From positions 248,001 through 312,000 of the forward strand of contig NZ_ATWV01000001.1 in NCBI RefSeq assembly GCF_000421345.1: a DNA stretch of 64,000 nt, in the 5' to 3' direction. Position 1 is the first letter of the stretch. The number at the start of each line of letters is the position of its first letter. The translations under genes and the position numbers were made by a program. Shown here one piece after another: positions 1 through 7,368 of this stretch. The stretch is from Treponema bryantii NK4A124. Its GTDB lineage: Bacteria; Spirochaetota; Spirochaetia; Treponematales; Treponemataceae. Under the pieces are notes generated by a model. The model saw nothing but the letters and a program-made list of their open reading frames with translations, had not been told where the DNA came from and did no database searches.

Positions 1-389
1 CTCATATCCAGTTTTTCGTCATAACGGAAAGAAAAACCTCGTTCAGACTTTTCATAATGAAAAACCGAAATACCCAGATCAAAAAGAATTATATTCGGAC
101 GCTCATATTCAGATGGATAATTTGCATAGAAATCCTGGAACCAACCGTTGTAAAAATGCACTCGGTCGCCAAACTCAGCAAGTCTCTCGCGGGCACGGGC
201 CTGTATAACCTTATCAGCATCAAGACCAATTACAGAAAGAGACGGATACTTTTTCAAAAAATTGTAAGTATGGCCACCCTCACCCAGTGTTGAATCAATC
301 ATCAGCGCATTTGCTTCAAAAGATTCTCCAAGAGGAGAAAGATATTCCAGACACTCATTTAATAAAACCGGAGTGTGTACGATTTCCAC
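1..389 (-). CDS. rsmH: 16S rRNA (cytosine1402-N4)-methyltransferase RsmH, N-terminal part
   Basis: Only the first ~129 residues are present because the gene runs off the left edge. RsmH uses SAM to methylate C1402 of 16S rRNA. The protein begins VEIVHTPVLLNE, has the SAM-loop variant DSTLGEGGH at residues 32-40, a VIGLDAD acidic strand after it, and FDLGIS followed by ERGFSFRYD near the edge, all in the family order. The GTG start is chosen because AGGTGG sits nine bases upstream and homologs begin with this sequence. It lies 30 bases downstream of mraZ, the usual order at the head of the division and cell-wall cluster, so it is probably cotranscribed with mraZ and under MraZ control. Confidence 0.93.
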   Translation of the reverse strand, partial: MEIVHTPVLLNECLEYLSPLGESFEANALMIDSTLGEGGHTYNFLKKYPSLSVIGLDADKVIQARARERLAEFGDRVHFYNGWFQDFYANYPSEYERPNIILFDLGISVFHYEKSERGFSFRYDEKLDM

Positions 390-419
390 TTTTTAATCCC
401 ACCTAATTTTAAAAAGTTT

Positions 420-863
420 TTAGAAATTAATGTCGTTAAATTCCTCAGCTGCATCACGGAAATCACTCTCCGATTCTGCAAGATAGTCTTTATAAGTCTG
501 TGAATCCCAAAGCTCCATATACTTTGCAATTCCAAGAACAACACAGTCCTTTGAAAGATTCGCATACTCCCTCAGACTTTGAGGAATGGAAAGCCTGCCG
601 TTCTTGTCAAATTCCACCGGCTGTGCTGGTGCAATAAAATGACGAACAACATTCAGGCTTCTGCTTTTCATCATAGATGCATTACTCATAAGCTTGGTTT
701 GAAAAGCATCCCATTCTTCAGTAGTAAAAAGCCATAAGCAGCGATCTAAACCCTTGGTAACCATAACTACGTTTTGATTTACGGCGGTTCTCAATTTTAC
801 AGGAAACGAGACACGGCCCTTTTCATCAATCGTATTATTGTATTCACCAGTTAACAGATTCAT
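420..863 (-). CDS. mraZ: Transcriptional regulator MraZ
   Basis: MraZ is a small ring-forming DNA-binding protein that represses its own dcw operon. The 147-residue protein has two SpoVT/AbrB-like halves, each with the family signature: DEKGRVSFPVKLR near residues 13-25 and FDKNGRLSIPQSLR near residues 83-96. The ATG at 863 is preferred over an in-frame GTG at 869, because the GTG falls inside an operator box and MraZ proteins start MNLLTGEY-like. No clear Shine-Dalgarno is present; the operator boxes occupy that space. rsmH follows 30 bases downstream. The length is normal for the family. Confidence 0.95.
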   Translation of the reverse strand: MNLLTGEYNNTIDEKGRVSFPVKLRTAVNQNVVMVTKGLDRCLWLFTTEEWDAFQTKLMSNASMMKSRSLNVVRHFIAPAQPVEFDKNGRLSIPQSLREYANLSKDCVVLGIAKYMELWDSQTYKDYLAESESDFRDAAEEFNDINF

Positions 864-865
864 AC

Positions 866-901
866 CCACTTACAACCACTTTTTACCACTTTTTCCCACT
901 T
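866..901 (-). promoter_or_regulatory. MraZ operator: four direct repeats at exactly 10-bp period
   Basis: On the minus strand the hexamer AAGTGG occurs four times, at 896-901, 886-891, 876-881 and 866-871, each followed by G or T. The period is exactly 10 bp, one helical turn, so all boxes face the same side. MraZ in other bacteria binds tandem TGGG or AAAGTG-type repeats upstream of mraZ, which matches this array. The boxes fill the short space between the -10 element and the ATG, so bound protein would block both transcription initiation and the ribosome site. A degenerate fifth copy may lie at 906-911. Confidence 0.93.
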
Positions 902-908
902 AACTACC

Positions 909-936
909 ATTTTATACCAAAAATTCCTAAAGTCAA
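909..936 (-). promoter_or_regulatory. Sigma-70-type promoter of mraZ
   Basis: The minus strand carries TTGACT (931-936), a 16-bp spacer and TAAAAT (909-914). Transcription would start near 902, at the edge of the first MraZ box, giving a leader of about 40 bases made almost wholly of operator boxes. Position and quality fit the dcw-cluster promoter. Confidence 0.8.
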
Positions 937-1025
937 TGCTTTTTTTTACCGATAAATGAAAAAATTTTTTGATTTTTTTAATTTTACTTATACGGTTAAA
1001 TACTATACTTTTTGACACACTGTAT

Positions 1026-1757
1026 ATGGCGTTTTCCACATTAAATGAAAGCAAACTACACAATTCTCTGAAAATCCTTTATCAGGAACTTTACGAAGGT
1101 CAGACCGAAGTGGAACAGGACGGACATATTTATGATATTGTCACTAAAAATGGGAATATAATCGAAATCCAGACAAAAAATCTTGCAAAACTGCTTCCAA
1201 AGATTCTGGACACCATTGAGAAAGGTCACAATGTAAAATTAGTACACCCTGTTCCGCTGACAACAAGAATAGAATTAAAAGATGATGACGGAAAAATCAT
1301 ATCAAAGAGAAAAAGTCCCAAAAAAGGAAGCATATACAGCATTTTCCGGGAACTTACAGGCATTTATCCCCTGCTGACAAATCCTCATTTTTCTCTTGAA
1401 GTAGTTGAAATAGAAATGACTGAAGAAAGAATTCGGACTGATCAACCGGTGCAATCAAAAAACGGCCGTCGCCGCTTCCGCCGCAACTGGCAGAAAACCG
1501 GAAAAAGACTGGATACAATCATTAATACAAGACGTTTTTCAAAGCCAGCTGATTACCTTTCTTTACTGCCACCATTACCCCAGTCTTTCAGTGCCGCAGA
1601 CCTTAAAAAAGCAATCAGTGATCAGAAAGACCTTCCGACAAGAGCCGCATCCAATGCACATCTTATTTTATGGGTACTCTCCCACGCCGGATTAATCGAA
1701 CAGACAGAAACAAGGGGCCGCTCAAAATACTACAAGGTGGTTTCGATACAACGCTGA
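1026..1757 (+). CDS. PD-(D/E)XK nuclease-like protein with C-terminal winged-helix-like region
   Basis: A 243-residue protein of a conserved but uncharacterised family. The N-terminal half has a PD-(D/E)XK-like core, IYDIV then NGNIIEIQTKN, where the usual E-x-K is E-x-Q. The middle has conserved VHPVPL and KRKSPKKGS segments, and the C-terminus (~195-243) looks like a winged helix: SAADLKKAI, ASNAHLILWVLSHAGLIEQ, GRSKYYKV. The ATG at 1026 is chosen over an upstream in-frame ATG at 969 because the stretch between encodes a hydrophobic run and contains a TATACT -10-like box; no Shine-Dalgarno is seen. The last residues VVSIQR and the TGA are encoded by a dispersed repeat. Divergent from mraZ. 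Nuclease activity is not certain. Confidence 0.7.
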   Translation: MAFSTLNESKLHNSLKILYQELYEGQTEVEQDGHIYDIVTKNGNIIEIQTKNLAKLLPKILDTIEKGHNVKLVHPVPLTTRIELKDDDGKIISKRKSPKKGSIYSIFRELTGIYPLLTNPHFSLEVVEIEMTEERIRTDQPVQSKNGRRRFRRNWQKTGKRLDTIINTRRFSKPADYLSLLPPLPQSFSAADLKKAISDQKDLPTRAASNAHLILWVLSHAGLIEQTETRGRSKYYKVVSIQR

Positions 1758-1775
1758 CGCGTCTACTCAACCACC
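1736..1775. repeat. Dispersed palindromic repeat, family A (GGTGGTTTCGATA...ACTCAACCACC)
   Basis: The outer arms GGTGG and CCACC enclose a variable short inner hairpin. This copy forms the 3' end of the upstream coding sequence and supplies its TGA stop at 1755-1757. Confidence 0.85.
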
Positions 1776-1808
1776 GTTGGTTAAGTACACACAAAACAGT
1801 CAGGCTCC

Positions 1809-1846
1809 GGTGGTTGAGTAGCCACGAAGTGGCGTATCGAAACCAC
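1809..1846. repeat. Dispersed palindromic repeat, family A, inverted copy
   Basis: Starts GGTGGTTGAGTAG, has the inner hairpin GCCACGAAGTGGC, and ends TATCGAAACCAC. It is inverted relative to the copy at 1736-1775 and lies directly before a terminator. Confidence 0.85.
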
Positions 1847-1884
1847 AAAAAAAAGACCGTTCCATCTGGAACGGTCTTTCTTTT
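1847..1884. terminator. Bidirectional rho-independent terminator
   Basis: The stem AAAGACCGTTCC / GGAACGGTCTTT around a short loop is flanked by an A-run on the left and a T-rich run on the right. It can end both the plus-strand nuclease-like gene and the minus-strand flaA pair. Confidence 0.9.
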
Positions 1885-1903
1885 GCATGATTAAAGGCTT
1901 TTA

Positions 1904-2626
1904 CTACCAGTTATCAGCCATATCATCTTCGTCGTGGTTTTCCATATCATAGAGGTCTGTAACTGCACGAAGGTCATCAAAGTACATATAGTATGTACCG
2001 CGAGCCTGCATTGGATTACAATCTACACGGAAACCAAGAATCTTAAGACCTGGCTTATCACCATAGTATGCAGAACTCTGAACAATACCATGTTCTCCAT
2101 CTGGACTAGGTGGAACTACACAAATAAGCTTCTTCCATCCAGAGAAACCAAGACTTCCCATGTAAAGCTCAAAGTTACGTCCGAAATAATCCTGAACAAG
2201 AGCATACAACTCGTGATCCTGGTTACGTCCACAAACCCATACAGAAAGAGTTTTTGTTGTTCCTTCAATTGCAAGTGGACGACCTGATTTAATTGTAAAT
2301 GAGTTCTTACCACGGCGGAAGAAATCTACTCTTACACCAAGAACCATCTGGTCTTCATCTTCTTTACCCTCATCTTCTGGAAGAGGTTCCTTCATAGCAG
2401 GATTACCTTCAAAAAGACGGCTGGTAATAACACCATCATCTGCAGACATATGAACGTTCCATGAACCTTCACGTTCAAACTTATCTACAGAAACTTCGCG
2501 CAATGCAGACTCAGCTGAATCGGCACCTACGTTTTCAGGATTAGGCTCCTGAAGGCTTGAATTCTGTGCAAAAACCAAACCAGCAGCGAGCACAGCAAGA
2601 ATACTAAAAGTTACAAGCTTTTTCAT
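1904..2626 (-). CDS. FlaA-family flagellar filament outer-layer (sheath) protein
   Basis: A 240-residue exported protein of the spirochete FlaA family, which coats the periplasmic flagellar filament core. It has a signal peptide ending LVFAQ near residue 21, then the family's beta-sandwich body, with LGVRVDFFRRGKNSF, SVWVCGRNQDHELYALVQDYFG, LGFSGWKKLICVVPP and a YYMYFDDLRAVTD segment near the end. The tail is acidic. Its start overlaps the stop of the upstream FlaA gene by four bases (ATGA), so the two are translationally coupled. It belongs to the FlaA2-like branch rather than the classical single flaA, which is inference from the paired arrangement. Confidence 0.9.
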   Translation of the reverse strand: MKKLVTFSILAVLAAGLVFAQNSSLQEPNPENVGADSAESALREVSVDKFEREGSWNVHMSADDGVITSRLFEGNPAMKEPLPEDEGKEDEDQMVLGVRVDFFRRGKNSFTIKSGRPLAIEGTTKTLSVWVCGRNQDHELYALVQDYFGRNFELYMGSLGFSGWKKLICVVPPSPDGEHGIVQSSAYYGDKPGLKILGFRVDCNPMQARGTYYMYFDDLRAVTDLYDMENHDEDDMADNW

Positions 2627-3387
2627 TTTGCATCTGCCTCCGAAACTTCATCTGAATCCGAACTATCGCCGAAATCAACATCATTCAACTCATAGCCATC
2701 GTAAATCAAAGAAAGTGAATTTGAAGTGTATTTAATCTGATCAAAGTAAACTACAAAGTTATCTACATATTCCTCAGCATCTGAACGGATTCTGAATCCT
2801 ACAAATGTGAGGTTTTCAGGACCTGATCGAAGATGTGAAGACTGCTGAATCCAGCCAGGAATATTAACTATAATATTTTTCCAGCCATGGAATGAAAGAC
2901 TTCCTGCAGGAAGAACTTTTACAGTTCCAAGAGCATCGCGAACCATTACTTCAAGGTAGTAGTTATAACCTGCTCCCCAAATCCAGAAATCCATCTGAGA
3001 AACAATACCTACAAAAGGAATTTCAAATGATTTACCATCTGCTGTAGGATAAACTTCAAACCAGTTGTCTCCCTTGCGCTTAAAAGCAGTTTTTACGCCA
3101 AATACCTTAAATTCCTTGTCTTCACCCTTGTGAAGTTGTTTCAAAGAATTAGGAACACCTTCAAAATATCCGGTTTTTGGATAACCGTCAGCAATAAAGC
3201 GGCTTGAACCTACTTCCCAATCCCAGCTGTACTGCTTTCCATTGTACATATAATTCTGCGAACCGGCAGAATCAAAATCATCCAATACAAATGTCTCAAT
3301 GCTGCGTGAATTAGGCTGGGCAAATACCGGCAAACCTATTACAAACAGACATGCAAGACCAATAAGAACTTTAAGTTCCCTTTTCAT
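2623..3387 (-). CDS. FlaA-family flagellar filament outer-layer (sheath) protein, first of pair
   Basis: A 254-residue FlaA paralog with a signal peptide (cleavage after LPVFA, ~residue 23). The core has VFGVKTAFKRKGDNWFEVYP, MDFWIWGAGYNYYLEVMVRD, LSFHGWKNIIVNIPGW and FVVYFDQIKYTS, aligning block by block with the gene downstream. The tail is Asp/Glu/Ser-rich. Start: AAGGAG lies seven bases before the ATG. A paired FlaA locus beside a class II aldolase also exists in T. pallidum as I recall. A sigma-28-like promoter precedes it. Confidence 0.9.
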   Translation of the reverse strand: MKRELKVLIGLACLFVIGLPVFAQPNSRSIETFVLDDFDSAGSQNYMYNGKQYSWDWEVGSSRFIADGYPKTGYFEGVPNSLKQLHKGEDKEFKVFGVKTAFKRKGDNWFEVYPTADGKSFEIPFVGIVSQMDFWIWGAGYNYYLEVMVRDALGTVKVLPAGSLSFHGWKNIIVNIPGWIQQSSHLRSGPENLTFVGFRIRSDAEEYVDNFVVYFDQIKYTSNSLSLIYDGYELNDVDFGDSSDSDEVSEADAK

Positions 3388-3440
3388 GCAAAACTCCTTG
3401 AAACTTTTATCAAACCGATAAAAAGATTGATACTCTTAAT

Positions 3441-3465
3441 ATATCGGCAATCTAAGTCAATTTTA
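3441..3465 (-). promoter_or_regulatory. Candidate sigma-28 (FliA-type) promoter of the flaA pair
   Basis: The minus strand shows TAAA (3462-3465), 13 bases, then GCCGATAT (3441-3448), close to the flagellar consensus TAAA-N15-GCCGATAA. An overlapping TTGACT has no -10 at the right distance, so sigma-70 looks less likely. The spacer is two bases short of the enteric consensus. Confidence 0.4.
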
Positions 3466-3530
3466 TAACTCTTTCAATTATATTTCCTATATTATTCTTT
3501 GTCAAACGAAATTCTAGGTTTTCTCCCCCA

Positions 3531-3581
3531 CGTCATTGCGAGCGAAGTCTCCCGTCATTGCGAGCAAAGCGAAGCAATCTA
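3531..3581. repeat. Palindromic repeats, family B (GTCATTGCGAGC...GAAGCAATCTA), tandem
   Basis: A partial copy starts at 3531 and is followed by a full copy at 3553-3581. This GTCATTGCGAGCGAAG-type palindrome is widespread in bacterial genomes. It lies in the 270-bp gap between the divergent flaA pair and the aldolase; apart from the flaA promoter I see nothing else there. Confidence 0.85.
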
Positions 3582-3668
3582 TATTCTTATTGAATAAATA
3601 ATAATTTTATTCTATTATTTACATCAAAGAAATCTCAGGCATTGTTTGTCTGAAAAAGGATGTTAATT

Positions 3669-4676
3669 ATGGCTAACATTATTAGTTACAAAGATCTCGG
3701 CCTCGTAAACACACGTGATATGTTTGCAAAGGCTATGAAAGGCGGATATGCTATTCCAGCATATAACTTCAATAATATGGAACAGATGCAGGCTATCATC
3801 ATGGCTTGTGTTGAGACAAAATCTCCTGTTGTTCTCCAGGTTTCAAAGGGAGCACGCGCTTACGCTAACGCAAATATCCTCCGCAATATGGCTCGTGGTG
3901 CTGTTGAATATGCTCACGAACTCGGATGTGATATTCCTATCGCTCTTCACCTTGACCACGGTCCAAACTTCGAAGTAGCTAAGGATTGTATCGACAACGG
4001 ATTCTCATCTGTAATGATCGACGGTTCTTCACTTCCTTACGATGAGAACGTAGCACTCACAAAGAAGGTTGTAGAGTATGCTCACCAGTTCGACGTAACT
4101 GTAGAAGCAGAGCTCGGAGTTCTCGGTGGTGTAGAAGAGGATGTTTCTGCTGAAGAATCTAAGTACACAAAACCAGAAGAAGTAATCGACTTTACATCAA
4201 AGACTGGTTGTGACTCACTTGCAATTTCTATCGGAACTTCACACGGACGCTGTAAGTTCACTCCAGAGCAGTGCACACGCCGCGAAGATGGAACTCTCGT
4301 TCCACCTCCACTGGCATTCGATGTTCTCGAAGCTATCGAAAAGCAGCTCCCAGGTTTCCCAATCGTACTTCACGGATCTTCTTCAGTTCCACAGATTTAC
4401 GTTAAAGAAATCGAAAAATACGGCGGAAAGATTCCTAACTCTGTAGGCATCCCAGAAGAACAGCTCCGCAAGGCTGCTAAGTCTGCTGTATGTAAGATCA
4501 ACGTAGACTCAGACGGACGTCTTGCTATGACAGCTGCTATCCGTAAGCACCTTGTTGAGCATCCAGAGGACTTCGACCCACGTCAGTACCTCACAGACGC
4601 TCGTGCAGAACTCGTAAAGATGTATGCAGACAAGAATAGAAATGTCTTTGGATCTGCTGGTCACGCTTTAGACTAG
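3669..4676 (+). CDS. fba: Class II fructose-bisphosphate aldolase
   Basis: A 335-residue zinc-dependent aldolase that splits fructose-1,6-bisphosphate in glycolysis. The N-terminus NTRDMF...GGYAIPAYNFNNMEQMQAI is typical. Zinc and catalytic segments are visible: ALHLDHG (~96-102), VEAELGVLGGVEED with the loop Glu, AISIGTSHG and VLHGSSSVP, then NVDSDGR near 280. The ATG at 3669 is used because AAAGGA lies about nine bases before it and homologs begin MANI; a second in-frame ATG at 3660 is too close to that site. It is followed by a family A repeat and a strong terminator, so it is monocistronic. Confidence 0.96.
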   Translation: MANIISYKDLGLVNTRDMFAKAMKGGYAIPAYNFNNMEQMQAIIMACVETKSPVVLQVSKGARAYANANILRNMARGAVEYAHELGCDIPIALHLDHGPNFEVAKDCIDNGFSSVMIDGSSLPYDENVALTKKVVEYAHQFDVTVEAELGVLGGVEEDVSAEESKYTKPEEVIDFTSKTGCDSLAISIGTSHGRCKFTPEQCTRREDGTLVPPPLAFDVLEAIEKQLPGFPIVLHGSSSVPQIYVKEIEKYGGKIPNSVGIPEEQLRKAAKSAVCKINVDSDGRLAMTAAIRKHLVEHPEDFDPRQYLTDARAELVKMYADKNRNVFGSAGHALD

Positions 4677-4687
4677 TTCTTTATAAC

Positions 4688-4725
4688 GGTGGTTGAGTGA
4701 TGCGAAGCATCGTATCGAAACCACC
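4688..4725. repeat. Dispersed palindromic repeat, family A
   Basis: GGTGGTTGAGT arm, inner hairpin GATGCGAAGCATC, TATCGAAACCACC arm. Sits between fba and its terminator. Confidence 0.85.
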
Positions 4726-4727
4726 AT

Positions 4728-4768
4728 AAAAAAAAGACTTCGTTTCAAGTAACGAAGTCTTTTTTTTA
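4728..4768. terminator. Bidirectional rho-independent terminator
   Basis: The stem GACTTCGTT / AACGAAGTC has an A-run before and a T-run after, so it terminates fba and the convergent minus-strand operon. Confidence 0.92.
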
Positions 4769-4781
4769 TGCCCTAATAATA

Positions 4782-4813
4782 GTCATTACAAGGCTGAAAG
4801 CCGAAGCAATCTA
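4782..4813. repeat. Degenerate family B palindromic repeat
   Basis: GTCATTACAAGGCTGAAAGCC then GAAGCAATCTA. Its final CTA (4811-4813) is the TAG stop codon of the minus-strand membrane protein gene. Confidence 0.7.
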
Positions 4814-5452
4814 TTTTACCGTCAACACACCAAAGCGGCTCAGAATAAAAAGCACCGGCAAGGCCGCACTGTAAACTCCGCTTAGTACAAGAAGCAGAAA
4901 ATAATTCATATCCAGAATATACATACCTTCCAATAAAGACGGAACTACAACACTTACAAGTCCTATAATTATCCAGACTGCAGAAAAAACATATTTTTTG
5001 TTTTTAATAGTTTTTTCTATATGCTTTGCACTTAGAGCTAATGAAAATATCATAACTACAAAGAGCACAGGTTTTACTATAAGAGGAAATGTTGTATACA
5101 GTCCTTCTGAAGTAGAAATAATTGTATATGGCAGATATAGCATGTAAAAAGAAATCAAAAGCGGAAAGAAGGCTTCAACTTTGTAAGAGATTTTATCCTT
5201 TGACCAGGCAAAAAAGATTCCGTATACAAGTACTACAGGAAGCAGTGTCTGGCGCACCAGCAGGAACATTACGTTGCTCTCGAAAGAATAAGGAATGATT
5301 CTGTGCGAATACAAAAAGAAGGCTTTAAAACCGCAGACAAGGACAGCCGCTACGGCGCCTGTAATGATTACGGGGATTAAATGCGGATCTTTTTTATAAA
5401 AGCACCAGGCTGTAAGAATCAAAGGAAGCAGCAAAAACATAAAAAGATACAT
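4811..5452 (-). CDS. Conserved integral membrane protein of unknown function
   Basis: A 213-residue, very hydrophobic protein with about six membrane segments and short charged loops (KKDPH, KDKISYKVEAFF, HIEKTIKNKK). I do not recognise a family with confidence. It is the last gene of a minus-strand run behind the nucleotidyltransferase and manA, 38 bases after the manA stop, so it is probably cotranscribed. Its TAG stop is provided by a degenerate family B repeat. Confidence 0.7.
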   Translation of the reverse strand: MYLFMFLLLPLILTAWCFYKKDPHLIPVIITGAVAAVLVCGFKAFFLYSHRIIPYSFESNVMFLLVRQTLLPVVLVYGIFFAWSKDKISYKVEAFFPLLISFYMLYLPYTIISTSEGLYTTFPLIVKPVLFVVMIFSLALSAKHIEKTIKNKKYVFSAVWIIIGLVSVVVPSLLEGMYILDMNYFLLLVLSGVYSAALPVLFILSRFGVLTVK

Positions 5453-5490
5453 AGTAAAAAAATACAGTTTAGAGCACTTTTAATCAACCT

Positions 5491-6303
5491 TTACTTTGCA
5501 CGAATGCGCAGTATGCTCGCCCTGCCCTCCACAGTTATTTTTTCGCCAGGTTTTACGGCATAAATTTCTTCTGCAAGAATCTTTTTGCCAATCTGTTCTC
5601 CGGCCCCGCGGATTACAGCCTTGTCTTCACTAAGAATATACAAAAGCTGAACATCTGCCGCGCCCTTATCATCACCAGAGCAGTACATGCTCCAGCCGCC
5701 TTTTACATCAATACGCTCTATAGAAAAATACTTACATTCGAATATGCCTGGGAAAGGTGCGACAGGCTGCATTTCTTCTCGTTTAATTACTGCAAGCCCT
5801 TTTTCAATGTGAACTTCACGTCCACGCCCCCAGTCATAAAGACGGTAGGTAAGATCGCAGGACTGCTGAACCTCCATAAGACGAAGTCCGCCACCAATAG
5901 CATGCACTGTACCAGCCGGAATATAAACAAAGTCACCAGGCTTTACATTTACAAAATCAAGGTACTGCTCAAGATTGTTTTCTGTAATTGCCTTTGCCAG
6001 GACTTCGTTTGAATAGCCTTCCTTTATTCCATATACAAGCTTTGCGTCAGGAGCGGCATCAAGCACATACCAGCACTCAGTTTTTCCCCGGTTACCAGGA
6101 CCTTCAAGTTTCACAGCCCAGTCATCATCCGGATGTACCTGAATGGAAAGAGTATCATCAGCCTGAATTACTTTAACAAGAAGCGGATATTCGCCACCGC
6201 AGAAGTCCATAAATTCCTTCTGGCAGCCGTTTGGATGAGTCGAAGCAATCCAGAGCTCATAGCCCCAGATTTTGTCTGATTTAATAGGATTTAATTTTAA
6301 CAT
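5491..6303 (-). CDS. manA: Mannose-6-phosphate isomerase, class I (short form)
   Basis: A 270-residue isomerase interconverting fructose-6-phosphate and mannose-6-phosphate. Zinc-binding cupin motifs are clear: SIQVHPDD, GKTECWYVLDA, PGDFVYIPAGTVHAIG, LMEVQQSCDLTYRLYDWGR. The ATG at 6303 (MLKLNPIKSDKIWGYELW) is used; a longer frame upstream only translates a palindromic repeat into about 25 spurious residues. The length matches the compact Gram-positive-like form rather than the ~390-residue enteric form. It follows a sugar nucleotidyltransferase, suggesting joint activated-sugar supply for surface glycans or glycolipids. Confidence 0.93.
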   Translation of the reverse strand: MLKLNPIKSDKIWGYELWIASTHPNGCQKEFMDFCGGEYPLLVKVIQADDTLSIQVHPDDDWAVKLEGPGNRGKTECWYVLDAAPDAKLVYGIKEGYSNEVLAKAITENNLEQYLDFVNVKPGDFVYIPAGTVHAIGGGLRLMEVQQSCDLTYRLYDWGRGREVHIEKGLAVIKREEMQPVAPFPGIFECKYFSIERIDVKGGWSMYCSGDDKGAADVQLLYILSEDKAVIRGAGEQIGKKILAEEIYAVKPGEKITVEGRASILRIRAK

Positions 6304-6317
6304 TTTTTTGTCCAGTA

Positions 6318-6381
6318 GAGATTGTCCGGTCAAGCCGGACAATGACAGCTTTGTCATGTTCGGGCTTGACCCGGACATCTA
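6318..6381. repeat. Two adjacent palindromic repeats, family C (GGGCTTGACCCG type)
   Basis: The copies are GATTGTCCGGTCAAGCCGG...(A)TGACA and GTCATGTTCGGG...CCCGGACATCTA. The last CTA (6379-6381) is the TAG stop of the upstream nucleotidyltransferase. Together they fill the whole spacer before manA. Confidence 0.9.
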
Positions 6382-7293
6382 GTTCTCCCACAATTTTTCC
6401 GGATAATAACCATCACGGATTTTTTTAGCGATTTCGTCTTTTACAAGCTGGCGGTCTTCCGGATATGTCATACCAAACCAGGTTTCAGAAGAATTGAAGA
6501 ACTTAATAAGTCCCTTACCGTGTGCAATAATATCACTGGCTGCAACAGGAAGAAGAGCTTCTGCCTTAGGAGACTTAGAATTATTTGCAATAAAGTTATC
6601 CCAGTAAACATGGAACTCTTCAAAAGCTTTAGGACTGAAACCAAAGAGGTTCATACTTACCCATTCTTTTCCAGTAAAGATTTTTTTCTCTCCGTCCGCC
6701 ATTTCGCTGATTACCTGATCATTTTCACCGTAGTAAATCTTAAGATTTTCAACGATGTTTACAAGCTTTTCATCAGCAACTGTGCAGACTCCACGGCTTA
6801 CAGAACCAGAACGGCTCATTGTATTTCCAAGGATATAGCCTACCATTGCATGCTCTGTACAGTCATTATCAATTGAAGAAAGATATTTTCCCAGTACTTC
6901 AAAAGCCTGACGGCCATAATAATCATCAGAATTGATTACAGCAAATGGTGCATTAATTGCTTTTTCTGCACACAAAACAGCATGAGTTGTTCCCCAAGGC
7001 TTTTGGCGGCCTTCGCTGTCCTTAAGCTGCTGGTCTGTTAAAAGACTTTCGTGCTGCTGGAATACATATTCTGCATCAAAGTTGCGTGCAATGCGGTCAA
7101 AAAGGCGCTCGCGAAAAGCCTCTTCAATATCTTTACGGATGATAAAAACAACCTTTCCAAAGCCGCTTTTCATTGCATCATAAGTTGCAAAATCAAGTAA
7201 ACATTCGTCATGAAGGCCTACTCCATCTATCTGTTTTACTCCACCATAACGGCTGCCCATACCGGCTGCGAGAACTAATAATGTTGGTTTCAT
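6379..7293 (-). CDS. Sugar-phosphate nucleotidyltransferase family protein
   Basis: A 304-residue protein with the GT-A nucleotidyltransferase N-terminus LVLAAGMGSRYGGVKQID (normally LAAGxGxRxxPxTK) and a metal-binding NSDDYYG around residue 116. KPWGTTHAVLCAEKAI and VSMNLFGFSPKAFEEF are also family-like. Such enzymes join a sugar-1-phosphate or similar phosphate to an NTP; the substrate cannot be told from sequence. The ATG is preceded by AGAGG seven bases upstream. Its TAG stop is the first triplet of the downstream repeat. It heads a likely operon with manA and a membrane protein. Confidence 0.85.
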   Translation of the reverse strand: MKPTLLVLAAGMGSRYGGVKQIDGVGLHDECLLDFATYDAMKSGFGKVVFIIRKDIEEAFRERLFDRIARNFDAEYVFQQHESLLTDQQLKDSEGRQKPWGTTHAVLCAEKAINAPFAVINSDDYYGRQAFEVLGKYLSSIDNDCTEHAMVGYILGNTMSRSGSVSRGVCTVADEKLVNIVENLKIYYGENDQVISEMADGEKKIFTGKEWVSMNLFGFSPKAFEEFHVYWDNFIANNSKSPKAEALLPVAASDIIAHGKGLIKFFNSSETWFGMTYPEDRQLVKDEIAKKIRDGYYPEKLWEN

Positions 7294-7311
7294 TTAATTA
7301 CCTCTGTTTCA

Positions 7312-7368
7312 TGTCATTGTTGCACGAGTTTGCTTCGCAAACATCGCAGGGCTTGACCCGACAATCTA
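7312..7368. repeat. Palindromic repeat cluster, family C
   Basis: TGTCATTGTTGCACGAG, the hairpin TTTGCTTCGCAAA, and GGGCTTGACCCGACAATCTA. The terminal CTA (7366-7368) is the TAG stop of deoD. Confidence 0.8.

Noticed and set aside
866-901. CRISPR-like short direct repeats
   Set aside because: Six-base boxes at 10-bp period immediately before mraZ are MraZ sites; repeats and spacers are far too short for CRISPR, and no cas genes are present.
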